From Aphrocallistes beatrix (Eukaryota > Porifera > Hexactinellida > Sceptrulophora > Aphrocallistidae): a DNA stretch of 64,000 nucleotides. Made by a program: the position numbers and the translations under genes. Location of the stretch: NCBI GenBank assembly GCA_963281255.1, contig OY725502.1, positions 1,240,001-1,304,000 on the forward strand. Direction: 5' to 3'. Positions within the stretch are counted from its first letter, which is position 1. Each line of letters begins with the position of its first letter. This document shows, one piece after another, positions 25,801-33,008 of this stretch. The notes under the pieces are model-generated. The model saw only the letters and a list, made by a program, of their open reading frames with translations, was not told where the DNA came from and made no database searches.

Positions 25801-26964
25801 CCATGGAATATTGGTCCGGGGGACCATTTTTATCGCAATTCTGAGAATATATGTATCTACGTCCCCTACACCGGGATCAAAATTTTAATATCTACAGTTA
25901 AACAATTTCACAAAACCCTGGATTGTCTTGGATAAATCCTATTCAAAGGTACCCTTAGTAGATGGTATATGGTTATGAACAGTGAAGCATCAACTCACCA
26001 GCAGGCCTGTGTTGAGGTGGGTGGAGAGGGAGATGACTGGAGAGGAGGTAGGGAGGCGTAGTGTAGCATCTTCTAGACTCGTGTCTGGATGAGATCTGCT
26101 GAGAATAGCGACTCTATCCCTTTCTCTGTTAATAAATTTACAGCATTAATAGTATCCTATACGTATATAAATAGTCTGATAAATCCTGTGCTAAACTACT
26201 GAAATGGCGTGGAGGAGGCTAATGGCGGCACAGAGAGTCCTATATTTAACTCGGACCTTAACCCAGTTCCATCCTCCCCCGCACATCCTCCCACCTCACT
26301 CCGTGCCTCTGCATTGTCATAGACGACTCAGCTCAACAGAGAAAACAAGCAACGGTGAGGACACTGGCATAAGCGCTGTAACACAGCGAATTCGAGAATT
26401 CATTAGCTCGGACAAAGTGATCGTGTTCATGAAGGGAGTGCCGGAGAGACCGATGTGCGGATTCAGTCGCGCGGTGGTCCAGATCCTACAGCTGCACGGG
26501 GTCCAGTTCTCCGCATTCAACGTGCTCGATGACGAGGAGGTGAGGGCGGGGATCAAGGAGCACACTGGGTGGCCTACGATACCACAGGTGTTCTTCAATG
26601 GAGAACTGATAGGAGGCATGGACATCCTGCTGCAGATGCACCAGAATAAAGAGATCCTGACAGAGTTGGAGAAGATAGGCATTACCTCGTCACTAGCTTC
26701 TGATGCTGACTGACTGTTTATCGTAGTTTTAAATACTAATTAATGATACAGTATTCTCTCGATCACTTATTGGGATTGTTAATTAATTAATTATCAGACT
26801 TACTTGTTAGAACTTGAGCTGAAAATGACAGCTAGATAATCCTCTCCTCCTGTCAGATAGTCAAAAGAGTATTGGTTGCCTCCTGTCGGGCTAGCTAGGA
26901 GATATCTCGCAGTTTCATTATCTTCCCAGTGAGGACACTCTGTTAGTCTGAGTAGGTTGAACAT
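10820..26964 (-). CDS. HPS6: BLOC-2 subunit HPS6 homologue, 19 coding exons, host of seven nested genes
   Basis: Coding segments (minus strand): 26964-26804, 26125-25999, 22985-22943, 20566-20508, 20246-19936, 19892-19733, 19668-19445, 19387-19255, 15812-15651, 15581-15471, 15397-15103, 14990-14952, 14556-14477, 13078-13007, 12897-12701, 12632-12536, 12429-12379, 12312-12254, 10970-10820. They total 2,532 nt, 843 codons plus stop, with matching phase at each junction. Recalled human HPS6 (775 aa) aligns along the whole length, for example STVVWSESR with RLVWCEER, IHWKKLF with DVWKKVL, and [19 protein letters not shown] with FELLCQCLCQLEPRWLPPF. The N-terminal part should form a beta-propeller and the rest alpha-helical. 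BLOC-2 directs cargo to lysosome-related organelles. The weakest pieces are exon 3 (poor GTTTAT donor) and a GC donor at 12,700. Human HPS6 is intronless as I recall, so this structure is unusual. Confidence 0.85.
11071..11877 (-). CDS. STI1-like domain protein, possible co-chaperone; nested in last HPS6 intron
   Basis: Single-exon protein of 268 residues. It has an acidic start ([13 protein letters not shown]), a basic [11 protein letters not shown] motif near residue 55, a low-complexity linker, then two helical blocks rich in Asn-Pro and Asp-Pro: [18 protein letters not shown] at about 130-165 and [22 protein letters not shown] near 220-245. These resemble the STI1/heat-shock-chaperonin-binding repeats of Hop, Hip and ubiquilin. 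No TPR, UBL or UBA domain is visible. I first considered PEX19, but the PEX19 core and CaaX tail are absent. No specific orthologue is recognised, so any co-chaperone function is inference from the repeat type. It lies on the same strand as HPS6, between its exons at 12,254 and 10,970. Confidence 0.7.
   Translation of the reverse strand: MAEPDDLPPLEDFSSVLDKLAHLNRKTTPPVAPDAGTIPQVLKEETPKKTTFGGLKKGFLMKKAPESTSEVGASKSRDDPVITSDPSKQGASFQLSEMKKSVDESVQESAPTALLPENWVTDELLDKVQGNPLLAQAFEHPDFSQVLTRFTQNPKQAIREFGDAPEFRVFLQEMCSLLGHHFTGLAGEGGYVGDVEGADQLDEEDKKMQEILNRDEVKEVMRDERIRRMIMDMRDNPERAQDTFRVASPELKKKISILVKHNIVGIQQ
12035..12199. mobile_element. hAT-type MITE with 8-bp target duplication
   Basis: A 165-bp element with terminal repeats CAGGGCTGTCCAAC and GTTGGACAGCGCTG. 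It is flanked by the identical 8-bp sequence GTCTAGTG at 12,027-12,034 and 12,200-12,207. CAG ends and an 8-bp duplication are typical of hAT elements. It has no coding capacity and sits in the last HPS6 intron, upstream of the nested STI1-like gene. Confidence 0.88.
13205..14083 (-). CDS. PIH1D1: PIH1 domain-containing protein 1, R2TP subunit; nested in HPS6 intron
   Basis: Single exon, 292 residues (human about 290). The PIH1 N-domain is recognisable as [45 protein letters not shown] and a second helix [15 protein letters not shown]. The linker is acidic, and the C-terminal CS-like domain contains SVGEDKIVL and [14 protein letters not shown]1D1 is the adaptor of the HSP90 co-chaperone complex R2TP (RUVBL1/2, RPAP3, PIH1D1), which binds phosphorylated TELO2-type clients and helps assemble snoRNPs, PIKKs and RNA polymerase. 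It sits on the HPS6 strand between HPS6 exons 14,477 and 13,078. The order of domains and SLGEP motif favour PIH1D1 over PIH1D2 or kintoun. Confidence 0.9.
   Translation of the reverse strand: MDNIPENLVNQLLTAPPPSEAPQYADTIPSVNIRPTPAFCLKTKSVDKGEKIFINVCTSEEMKAPRDVTDEELLEIIKKQDASQFRVPLSLGEPRTELDRAQNACTVYDIVVHPSLHTEAQTRDVMMEFLLLLIVEGVEAKYEVDLNREMRRMQHIKYMGTPAEHRIRIHSKPRIEMEESESGNSYSPLITEEPTLSNEPAQVAAPEPEYTLTKDPPKGHPDHIVMETKLPLVKSSKHMQLSVGEDKIVLTAQPNRYHLDLCLPYYVIPEEAGAQFNKKSRVLTLTMSVKKL
15982..16677 (-). CDS. Small single-pass membrane protein, Cys-rich ectodomain (Shisa/VOPP1-like); nested
   Basis: Single exon, 231 residues. A signal peptide is best started at the second Met (residue 12: [17 protein letters not shown]). 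A short ectodomain has seven cysteines ([24 protein letters not shown]) and an N-glycosylation site (NMT). One transmembrane segment (about 80-106) follows, then a basic stop-transfer region and a cytoplasmic tail of about 115 residues. The tail has several tyrosines in adaptor-like settings (LYAPEP, YRKYSQL, YANQF with a Grb2-type YxN). The layout is like Shisa, WBP1 or VOPP1 proteins, but I do not recognise an orthologue. It lies in the large HPS6 intron between exons 19,255 and 15,812. Confidence 0.72.
   Translation of the reverse strand: MCYQHHTTYSIMHFLIRSLPLLLLSLMSLPLVIADQRCPGVPDGGYCPFDPDRLDATVCCDLGFGPHCCNMTEFEHMNTIKFYILWGAVGAGLLLGCVVVPVCVVIMHISVTKVQRYWNTKSKNRRLHKSTAIPPRRPEPLDEDLYAPEPVDESASSHAIAAKTSPFYRKYSQLTDNEHTLETDLPSASSPNDTAYANQFYDVQAGADGKGLLERQKMLWRKSSFKQDQPH
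16745..16878. mobile_element. Probable hAT-like MITE remnant
   Basis: Ends CAGAAGTTCCCAACCT and AGGTTGAAAACTG are partly complementary in the style of hAT terminal repeats, and the interior has repeated GGGTCCACAG blocks. A clean 8-bp target duplication is not visible, so this may be a decayed copy. Confidence 0.4.
17122..19062 (-). CDS. CCDC13: CCDC13-like coiled-coil protein; nested in HPS6 intron
   Basis: Intronless 646-residue protein, almost entirely coiled coil from residue 75 on (heptad-rich, with long Glu/Lys/Leu/Gln runs). A conserved-looking segment reads [17 protein letters not shown], then [16 protein letters not shown]; this resembles the central region of CCDC13 (WRGRAQQI). Human CCDC13 is about 715 residues and is a centriolar-satellite protein needed for primary cilium formation and genome stability. 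The assignment rests on recall of that segment and on the overall architecture, so it is good but not certain; coiled coils produce misleading similarity. It shares the large HPS6 intron (19,254-15,813) with the Shisa-like gene. Confidence 0.72.
   Translation of the reverse strand: MSSPESEQASHSLRLRERLKAIQQNRKQTKSKSASTPVQDVPEPCEQPQSSTEDNLMLRTFSSAQPGSEAGGEESGVSEKELAYYQGLVARLQTENSQLKRGVEDKDREFRKSQEALQAMGAGIAGVNIAGRIVELSRRVRELQSELYSEQSKVKRLETGQLDLQELVKLRERELEEVRAELESNPPEETSPSHQKKLDALREEVAELKARVMEGKNASQSLRQELRLTQKALSQELGADADKYSLSQIINSDVSWKGRAQQIKLLKKKINELRSQIQSMQVQEDGNRCSHLDTEMDGINTAVRFDSHNSIQSIATSRTSTSVPRQLDSSCQGDRQRDLIKKMESSRREATERTQEELEELRRSHTESKHKCNALQARNQTLSQEVKQLRKDLTETLSREKNMKETISKLSAPPTAVSKYQATIEGLKQELNKKDVEVENLSQELSSRESHLTLPSIYPHREMCTEGSAPARRTRGRHATSAPGVSTCKPLNHSEALDTASLNAQLQSASVERDKLRELVGLLQERLEEAVEASSSQAAQLRQMKQSSALMEKEISRCAQTGTARSVRVSDAPGGLEDQLSSESLLQRVEIAQDEILALQHRLSSVTQSRKEDTRLYREMLDASRDIFTDTLNQLKSAGVDREHAS
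20619..22781 (-). CDS. IRS/DOK-family docking adaptor, PH plus PTB domains; nested in HPS6 intron
   Basis: Single exon, 720 residues. A PH domain spans about residues 5-125 ([43 protein letters not shown]), followed by an IRS-type PTB domain at about 150-255 ([18 protein letters not shown]). The long disordered tail holds many tyrosines in SH2-docking contexts: YMKM (PI3-kinase p85 type), YMNQ (Grb2 type), repeated PLYQT, YDHLEL, YITLN and YDLI. PH followed directly by PTB with a YMxM site is the insulin-receptor-substrate layout, and the PH wording also resembles IRS1. It would relay receptor-kinase signals at the plasma membrane. It sits between HPS6 exons 22,943 and 20,566 on the same strand. 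Confidence 0.83.
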   Translation of the reverse strand: MMEKTIIREGYVKVGKIVGRNMKRKYLRLKCASGRTTLAQIEYFDDEKQATKKSTPNKVIPMRLVAAVHKIETNSPLKSPSLIPYHIKLELIKDKERTHDVYFELDVKENFDDWVCDLEFLVRLPELKIPISMIPLYDCRSPFDLSIVERGQFEDACPVYIIRRELGESSKFEQPNVILALRKNVVLFLDMQTGGQLLAYDIQFLRRCGNWQQLIFIEAGRKSVTGEGYLWMYVESAVLAKSIYASLSSIMGSGGNKRMERNLSWNQYCSGVFRCQGSASKREFAHNSLPPLPSLQEPLYQNYDVRRHHSLTDGSQNASDFTEHECKRLSSEGVFFSDLSVLPSARSSALTERSSYTSCSSVLTQETSVSISSDMSSICEGTATLDRKKFRFRRKKSGPSKIKSYFKVGNSTFYKRDSLANAILDSPLPSTAPLYQTPSNISIGPPLYQTLPSNRPRVDLFSEQQYNLYKLVSNNQQVDFSQRRDLYDHLELSGSSGEHADTKTTSDPSLSRFRAKTWPEVQGTECSPEAPYMKMQSTTPLPRNCPFSYISGVSAKEQQLRNMSTQISPRVTDFLSRIGSNQISESNAVYEVMSHPGSLSDDVISQSDSKRSSLNSTHSQPVFHSPDYMNQDFLIQPSHAPAYLQALSAKDSTSGIQKKLHYITLNHEDAPHASSAGSAVCASEMRTEYDLIDHMASRVLHETCTHHRNNNNNSCREGKK
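23240..23405. mobile_element. Probable MITE with GGCCGGCGCCACC-type ends
   Basis: A block rich in repeated CCGGACCACT units begins GGGCCGGCGCCACCAG and ends CATGGCACCGGCTATG, an imperfect inverted pair. It has no coding capacity and lies inside an HPS6 intron. Confidence 0.45.
24289..25269 (+). CDS. DTNBP1: Dysbindin (BLOC-1 subunit), antisense and nested in an HPS6 intron
   Basis: Intronless plus-strand gene; from the Met at 24,289 it encodes 326 residues (human about 351). A short N-terminal region with [17 protein letters not shown] is followed by a long coiled coil (about 85-225) that ends with [23 protein letters not shown], matching dysbindin's [23 protein letters not shown], and by a short DLTNFLSN motif like the human DALDVFLNS. 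The tail is acidic. Dysbindin is one of the eight BLOC-1 subunits and works in endosome-to-lysosome-related-organelle sorting, upstream of BLOC-2. An upstream in-frame Met at 24,250 adds a hydrophobic stretch that I do not think is translated. The gene lies between HPS6 exons 25,999 and 22,985, on the opposite strand. Confidence 0.85.
   Translation: MSRAWQRITQASHSLQGELSKEMSSVRKFASSWVGKRAPPDPATQEEISEVAAVYSPRVGYEVVSWNSANLAEMKKTAVKTAGEGDKVDREIASMTRQVKKTWKAYTRLQRELGAVADILQGVQQIQRDVSSLSEQVDTINYRLTELDILNSQVQLSRAKMEELRRFSSYRQNRQGELVQMNSKLSLMRETQRDNNERQKLESLALKKQFLQDSFQQQMSQYKEYGTLRPGAVDRKFQGSSEYDKQLGEVEIEPDPIRNQDLTNFLSNVTQPEILQDIETASPSKELANEQLMKSLLDQKIEGKKIGDVEDPSPPSSGLDPVEKEL
25270..25998. other. 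HPS6 intron beyond dysbindin, no further gene
   Basis: AT-rich; holds the dysbindin 3' region and a short run of repeated GGACCATTTTT-type words at about 25,780-25,830. No exon is supported. Confidence 0.35.
26204..26713 (+). CDS. GLRX5: Mitochondrial monothiol glutaredoxin 5, antisense in first HPS6 intron
   Basis: Intronless, 169 residues. The N-terminal 45 residues are Arg/His/Pro-rich without acids, fitting a mitochondrial presequence. The glutaredoxin fold shows [12 protein letters not shown] with the single-cysteine CGFS active site (residues 85-88), WPTIPQVF (glutathione contact) and [13 protein letters not shown]5 carries a glutathione-bound [2Fe-2S] cluster and hands it from the ISCU scaffold to later iron-sulfur assembly steps. 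It is transcribed opposite to HPS6, between HPS6 exons 1 (26,804) and 2 (26,125). A truncated copy exists at 33,541-33,947. Confidence 0.94.
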   Translation: MAWRRLMAAQRVLYLTRTLTQFHPPPHILPPHSVPLHCHRRLSSTEKTSNGEDTGISAVTQRIREFISSDKVIVFMKGVPERPMCGFSRAVVQILQLHGVQFSAFNVLDDEEVRAGIKEHTGWPTIPQVFFNGELIGGMDILLQMHQNKEILTELEKIGITSSLASDAD

Positions 26965-27925
26965 GAAAGACTCGATTACGATTAAAAATTGTTTCTAATT
27001 CGCTGTGGAATAGAACGGCACAGATTATTAATTAATTAATGGATGTTCAATATACAAGCCCTCTATCAAGATAGGTTAGATAACGCCAGTCGATTCAAAA
27101 GTAGGAAATTGTGAAAAAAGCACCCATTGAAATAGGAAGTTATTTAGAGATGTTATCTACCATATGATTAATCATTTTGAGCCTAGGCGCACAAAGGGCG
27201 CCTCTGGCGGACACTCGCGCGCTTGTACTATATAATATAGGATAATCGTATACAAATGTTTGAAACTTAATAATGATAAAAAGTGATAGAACAAAACTTT
27301 CAACGAATAAATGATCATCATATACATCTTGACACCTTTTATTAAAACTATATATACAGTCAGGGTCGCTGGAGAATCAATAGAATTTAACATATAGACT
27401 CAAGGTTGGATACACAGAAACTATAAACTAGTACAGTCAGGGTCGCTTATTGTGAACCACCAGGGGACAAAAAAATCTGTTCATAATAGAGATACTTCAT
27501 ATTAAGCGAACTTGATTCAATACAAATCCTATCTAAAAAATGAAATTGGGACCAGGAGGTTAGTTCATAATAAACGAATGTTGATAATAAGTGACCCTGA
27601 CTGTATTTATGTAGTAAGTGTAACGAAAAAACTAGTTACTTGATTACTTAACAAGTGGCTTCCCTTAGTTACATGAATGAAAAGAGAGGTGTATTTGCAA
27701 ATACAGCTCAAATACAAAAGACATTTCAAATGCAAATACAGATATACCGACAAAGTAAATTTAAAAATCAAATACAAATACAAATACAAATACGTATTTG
27801 ATAAGCTATCCCAGTTTGCCTCACCCTTATCAAGCAGTCGTCATCTAGATATGATATTCCCCAAATGTGCCGGGATACCAAGTGAGTATAGTCTGGCTCA
27901 GTTATTGCTCAAATATGTCCCACTG
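26965..27925. other. Repeat-rich spacer between HPS6 and the OAT duplication
   Basis: Holds the upstream region of HPS6, a GC-rich patch at 27,178-27,225, the TA-flanked MITE above, and an AT-rich run of AAATACAAAT words at about 27,690-27,800. A piece around 27,040-27,140 is repeated in direct orientation at about 32,342-32,450. No gene is seen. Confidence 0.5.
27434..27603. mobile_element. pogo/Tigger-like MITE
   Basis: Ends CAGTCAGGGTCGCTTATT and AATAAGTGACCCTGACTG are near-perfect inverted repeats flanked by TA on both sides, the target duplication of Tc1/mariner-pogo elements. About 170 bp with no coding capacity. A second partial end with the same CAGTCAGGGTCGCT word lies at about 27,357-27,370. 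Confidence 0.8.
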
Positions 27926-28082
27926 AGAGAATTCTAACAGTTCCATAACTTTGCATCTCAATAACTCCAATATAATTTCAATGTTGAAATTTTGCTCACC
28001 GTTCCACGCATTATATAACCTATGTACAATTTATCCTTGTAATGTATGTAACGCTGTGATTTTGCCTCGTGTTAGCTGAGCG

Positions 28083-31000
28083 ATGGCGTTTTCCAGGCTA
28101 CTCAACCTCATACCTAGACCCTCCTACATCCAACGAGCTCCTGCTACCCTTTCCACCGTCCGCTCCCGTTCTGCCAATCCTCAGGCGGAGACTAACACCA
28201 GCGACAGATATAAACAGATAGAAGAAGACTATGCGAATCACGTTGTAGACAACTACACACCACTCAATGATGTCGCTATTGCCAAGGCCCAAGGAGTAGA
28301 TGTATGGGATATAGACGGCCGCCACTACTATGACTTCCTGACTTCATCCTGTGTCGCTAACCAGGGACATTGTCACCCAAAGATCGTAGCTGCTATGAAT
28401 GAGCAATCTCACACCTTGACAATAACAGGCCGCAACTTCTACAACAACAAGCTAGGAGAATTCGCCAAGTATGCCACTCAGCTGTTCGGGTATGACAAGC
28501 TGCTGCCCATGAATGGAGGAGTGGAGGCTGCAGAAACATCAGTGAAGTTAGCCAGGAGATGGGGATACGAGGTGAGTTCTATTCATTTGTGAGTGTATTT
28601 ATGTTTCTCACGTCTGAAGGATGCAAAGGGAGGCAACTTGAATTTGTATAAATATATATTATACATATACATAGTATATCGGAATAATAATGGGAATTAA
28701 AAGAGCAGTAGGGTCGCTCCATAACTAGCTGCTACCAGCTAGGATAGTACTTTTGATTTTATAGCTAATATCTTTAAAATGAGAAATTAATGTAGGGTAA
28801 GGCTCTCAATTTGTACTAACCATCTCTTGAAGACGCATGATATACGAGTATTTAGATCCAGCCGTTAGTTTGAATGTAGCGAATCATAGCTCATTTGTTC
28901 ATTTGTTTGATTCATTTATATTGCTCCAATTTGAATTTTTACTCTATTTAAAGATATGGGTTAACTAATGGTTTGAATAATATTATCATAATATAGCCAT
29001 AGAGTAGGTTGGGTTTGGTATTGTTAATCAAATACACCAAAATACGTTCCTATGATCTATTAAAGTTATCTACGTATTGCATACGATTTCCCTGGAAAAA
29101 TATATCTTTTTTATCTCTTAATACTTGAATTCAATCCTTATACAATGCACATTGGAAATGGGTTAGTAATGGAATCGTAATTAGCAATGTGACTCTTGTG
29201 TAAGAGGCTACAGCATAATATCCTCTCAAGGGACTGCTCTCCTCTTTGGTGCGCTTGAAGGTTCCAACATTTGATAAAGAGTATCCTAGCTAATTCAAAT
29301 AACAAAACATCAATTTGGACAGTGAAAAAGGTTCCGAAAACAGTGTTAAATTGAATGTACAAGTGCATTGAATTGTGCTAGGTGTAAGGACGTAATTGAT
29401 TTGTGATCATTATTATTAACGATCAGCAATGGTCCTTTGAGAAGTTCTACTGTGCCTTGTTTCGAATTATTGATGCTGAAGTTTATTCTATAAGATGATT
29501 CCTCTATGGGATTATTATTCTGAATTATCGTAGGATTCCGAATTTCTAGTTAAGATGATGGTATCGTTTTATGACAGGAAATATGTTTATTATCCACTAA
29601 ACAGTCTTAATGGATAAAGCTAGGGAAGAATATGTCCGATTCACGAACGCATATAGGATGTTAAATTTCCCAATTTCCCACCTATAAATTTAACCTTGTA
29701 TTTACTTCTAGATAATGACGTTTATTTAGAAGTGGGTTTGGGGTAAAAGGAGGTTCAAATTGTTTTCATACGAGTTAGATGTGAATTGGCATTATGACCC
29801 TGAATCTAATTGCCCTCATTAGGTTAATTATCTATCTTACACGCGATTTCCAGAAACTCTGAACGAGTTCCATTAATATTCCCCTCAATTTTATTTGAAA
29901 AATACATACTTCGTTCCTAAATAAAATCATTCAAATTTCAATGTCTTTCGACGCTACTCATCCTGCCTTTTTTGTGCTAATCTATAGGTAGAAAACCCTC
30001 AACCTTACATTGTAAATCTGATTTAACTTCTCAATACAAGAGGATATACGTGTGTGAGAGAATCGGTGATAACGGTAAACCCGCACTAACACCTACACAA
30101 TATTCATATATGAAGTGGTGCAATGAACTCTGACCTGCCTCGATGCAGTGCCATGACCAACAGAAAGTTTCGCGACTTCCAGAAATCTCGACAAAGCTTC
30201 AAACTGTAACAGAGCTCGAGTGACTACACCTCTACTACTACTACTATCAAGGACGATTCTCGAATATTTACCAAGAAGAACTTTCCAGAGTGCACACCGT
30301 ATCAGGAACTTGTTCGAGCCTGTACACCATTCCTCCCAACCTCCTCATTGGAGCTGAGAGTGCCTTATACGCACACACACAAACATACACACACCTACTC
30401 TACTCCTAGTTTATACATAACCTAAACCATAAGGCCAGTTTAACAAAAATCCGTCCCCGTATTCACGTATGGTAGCACACATGTGCAGCAACATCATCAA
30501 TCTAGTTAGAAAGTAGGAACACTAACGCTCCGCCTTTAGGTGAAAGGGATCCCGATCAACCAAGCTAAAGTGGTATTCTGTTCTGGTAACTTCTGGGGCA
30601 GGAGCATTGCTGCTGCCAGTGCTAGCACTGACCCTGCCTGCTACATCGGCTACGGGCCCTACACCCCCGGCTTCCTGGCCATCCCATTCAACAACATCCC
30701 CGCACTCGAGCACGCTCTGAAAGATAACCACGTGGCTGCGTTCCATGTCGAACCGATCCAGGGGGAGGGCGGGATTAATGTCCCGGACGATGAATACCTA
30801 ACAAAAGTGCGGGAGCTGTGTACCAAGTATAATGTCCTTTTCATCGCCGACGAGATTCAGTCTGGGCTTGGAAGGTTAGCTAACTGGACAGTAATTAAAC
30901 TTAATTAAGCTCTATCCAACTTTACAACTATCATTCACTACCATTATTCCAAATATTGGCAGTTTGTGTAAAAGTTTGATTCTAGGTGCATTCCTTAGGA

Positions 31001-31506
31001 GCGGCAAGCTACTAACTTGTCATTACGAGTCAGTGCGTCCTGACGTACTGGTACTAGGCAAGGCTCTGTCGGGTGGATTGATGCCGATATCAGCTGTATT
31101 AGCGGACGACCACTTGATGTCCATGATGAAGTCAGGAACGCATGGATCCACCTTTGGAGGTAATCCCCTCGCCTCAGCTGTGGCTATTGCCTCTCTGAAG
31201 GCAATAGTAGAAGAGAAGATGCCTGAGAACTCTTTCAAGATGGGTGAGATATTCCGCAGAGAAATTTGTAAGATGCGGCCTGGCGTCGTAGCGGGTGTAC
31301 GAGGCAAAGGACTGATGAATGCTGTGCTGCTGAATCCCAGCGGTGGCGTTAAGGCAGGGAGACTGATGGATAAGCTGCGAGACAACGGAATAATCTGCAA
31401 GAACCGCTTTGACTACTGGTTCAGAATGACGCCCCCGCTAATCATCACTGAGGACCAGATGATGGATGCTCTGAAGCTGATCTCACGAGCTATAGACCAG
31501 TCTTAG
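28083..31506 (+). CDS. OAT: Ornithine aminotransferase, copy A
   Basis: Three exons, 28083-28571, 30540-30874 and 30999-31506, give 443 residues in frame (human 439). PLP-dependent class III enzyme of the mitochondrial matrix; it converts ornithine and 2-oxoglutarate to glutamate semialdehyde and glutamate. Seen here: a basic presequence, [33 protein letters not shown], the Schiff-base lysine of LGKALSGG (residue 296) and [10 protein letters not shown]. The Glu (VEPIQGE) and Arg (YWFRMTPP) that pair in the human active site are present. Odd points: the residue matching human Tyr85 is Ser (residue 89), and NGGVEA replaces the usual NSG/NTG before the PLP-phosphate loop. The reading frame is intact, so it may be functional or recently relaxed. 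Confidence 0.92.
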
Positions 31507-31650
31507 AATAGCTGTGTCCCCTTCAATAACATTTCTGAAGCATTTGTTCTATTATAGCACTAGAATTGCTATTTTATTGTTCTTAGTTAGCTTTTTAGTT
31601 AGTATTCAATCTTTCAGACTGGTGATGGTAGAAACTTGTCATATATGAAT

Positions 31651-31875
31651 GTCGGAAATCTCGCAATGGAATTTTCGTCCCTCGGAAATTTCATCCCTGG
31701 AATTTTCAGTTCTTAACTATTTCTCAATCAAAAGCCCCAATTTTCACTCCTTATTTTCAACATACTCCACTCCTGCCCCTTCCATATTAGTGCCCGATTA
31801 TTTTAATTTCTAATGAGATAAAATTCCCATGAGAAAAATTCTGCGATGAAATGTTCATAGGCGAGATTTCCGCAT
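31651..31875. mobile_element. MITE-like unit with CGGAAATCTCGC ends
   Basis: Starts CGGAAATCTCGCAATGG and ends with the complement TAGGCGAGATTTCCG. Related copies lie at about 32,630-32,845 and 34,715-34,940, both in the opposite orientation to this one. No coding capacity. Confidence 0.55.
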
Positions 31876-32341
31876 GCGTTGCCATTTGCCAACCATCAAG
31901 ATTTTAGCCTGAATTCAGGGATTTAAGATTTATGTACCCACCAGTCGCTTTTGTGTCTAATAAGAATGCTAAATAGGAATAATCTGCCTCGAGAATCGCA
32001 AGAACAGACTATAAATTAGTTATTAATAAATAAAATTGTATTAAAAGGTTAGCATCTAGGGATTTTCTAATAAAATCTATCAAATATAGATTTCATAGGA
32101 CCTTGTAGGGCGAATAATTAGGCGGATTGAAGTGTTCTCAATCCAGTGCCACCAATGGAATGCTTCATGTCCTTACTTGATATTTTACGTTTCCATTCGA
32201 AATTTCGTAGCATAAATAAACCTAGTGTTAGAAAAAAGCCTTATCCACTAGCTACATTTTTGTCAGTAAAGTCAAACAATAACAAATTGTACTCTACTCT
32301 GTACCCTCAAACATTTATATTGAACTTTCCATATTAACCTT

Positions 32342-33008
32342 AATTGATGGATGATTTCAATGTATAAGCTCTCTATCAAGGTTAGACAACGCCAGTCGAT
32401 TCAAAAGTAGGAAATTGTGAAAAAACTTCCACCCATTTGAAACAGAATGTTGAAATTTGGTATTCTATACCAAAAAGCCTCACCCAAAACTCAAACTGGT
32501 CGCACAATTTTGAAGTCATTTTTCAAATAATTCCAACCTAAAATCATTGTTATTCACTTTAACTCAAAAAAATCTTCAAAATCCCTGAATTCAGGCTAAA
32601 ATATTGACATGGTTGGCAAATGGCAACGCATGCGGAAATCTCGCCTATGAAAATTTCATCGCTGAAATTTTTTTCATGGGAATTTTATCTCATTAGAAAT
32701 TAAAATAATCGAGCACCAATATGGAAGGGGCAGGAGTGGAGTATGTTGAAAATAAGGAGTGAAAATTGGGGCTTTTGATTGAGAAATAGTTAAGAACTGA
32801 AAATTCCAGGGATGAAAATTCCATTGCGAGATTTCCGACATTCATATATGACAAGTTTCTACCATCAAGTTTCTACCATCACCAATCTGAAAGATTGAAT
32901 CAAATTAAGGGAGGAGATTCATTTCATAAAGAATACAAATACAATCGAAACTATTGTTATAGTACTGTATGTTGACCGATTTTACAGATAGTGACCGTCC
33001 CTCTACAT
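32342..33008. other. Junction zone between the OAT arms
   Basis: Begins with a direct copy of the sequence at about 27,040-27,140, followed by an inverted copy of the MITE-like unit and flank seen at 31,605-31,925. It is a mosaic of duplicated pieces without a gene. Confidence 0.6.

Larger units (their letters stand above)
27928..32335 (+). repeat. Left arm of large inverted duplication (OAT copy A)
   Basis: Reads as the reverse complement of about 34,265-39,677. The outer boundary is at GAGAATTCTAACAG near 27,930 against its complement near 39,670. The inner boundary is near 32,335 against 34,268. Both exons and introns are shared, so the event copied genomic DNA and not mRNA. The arms differ by scattered substitutions and by about 1 kb in the first OAT intron. 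Confidence 0.88.
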
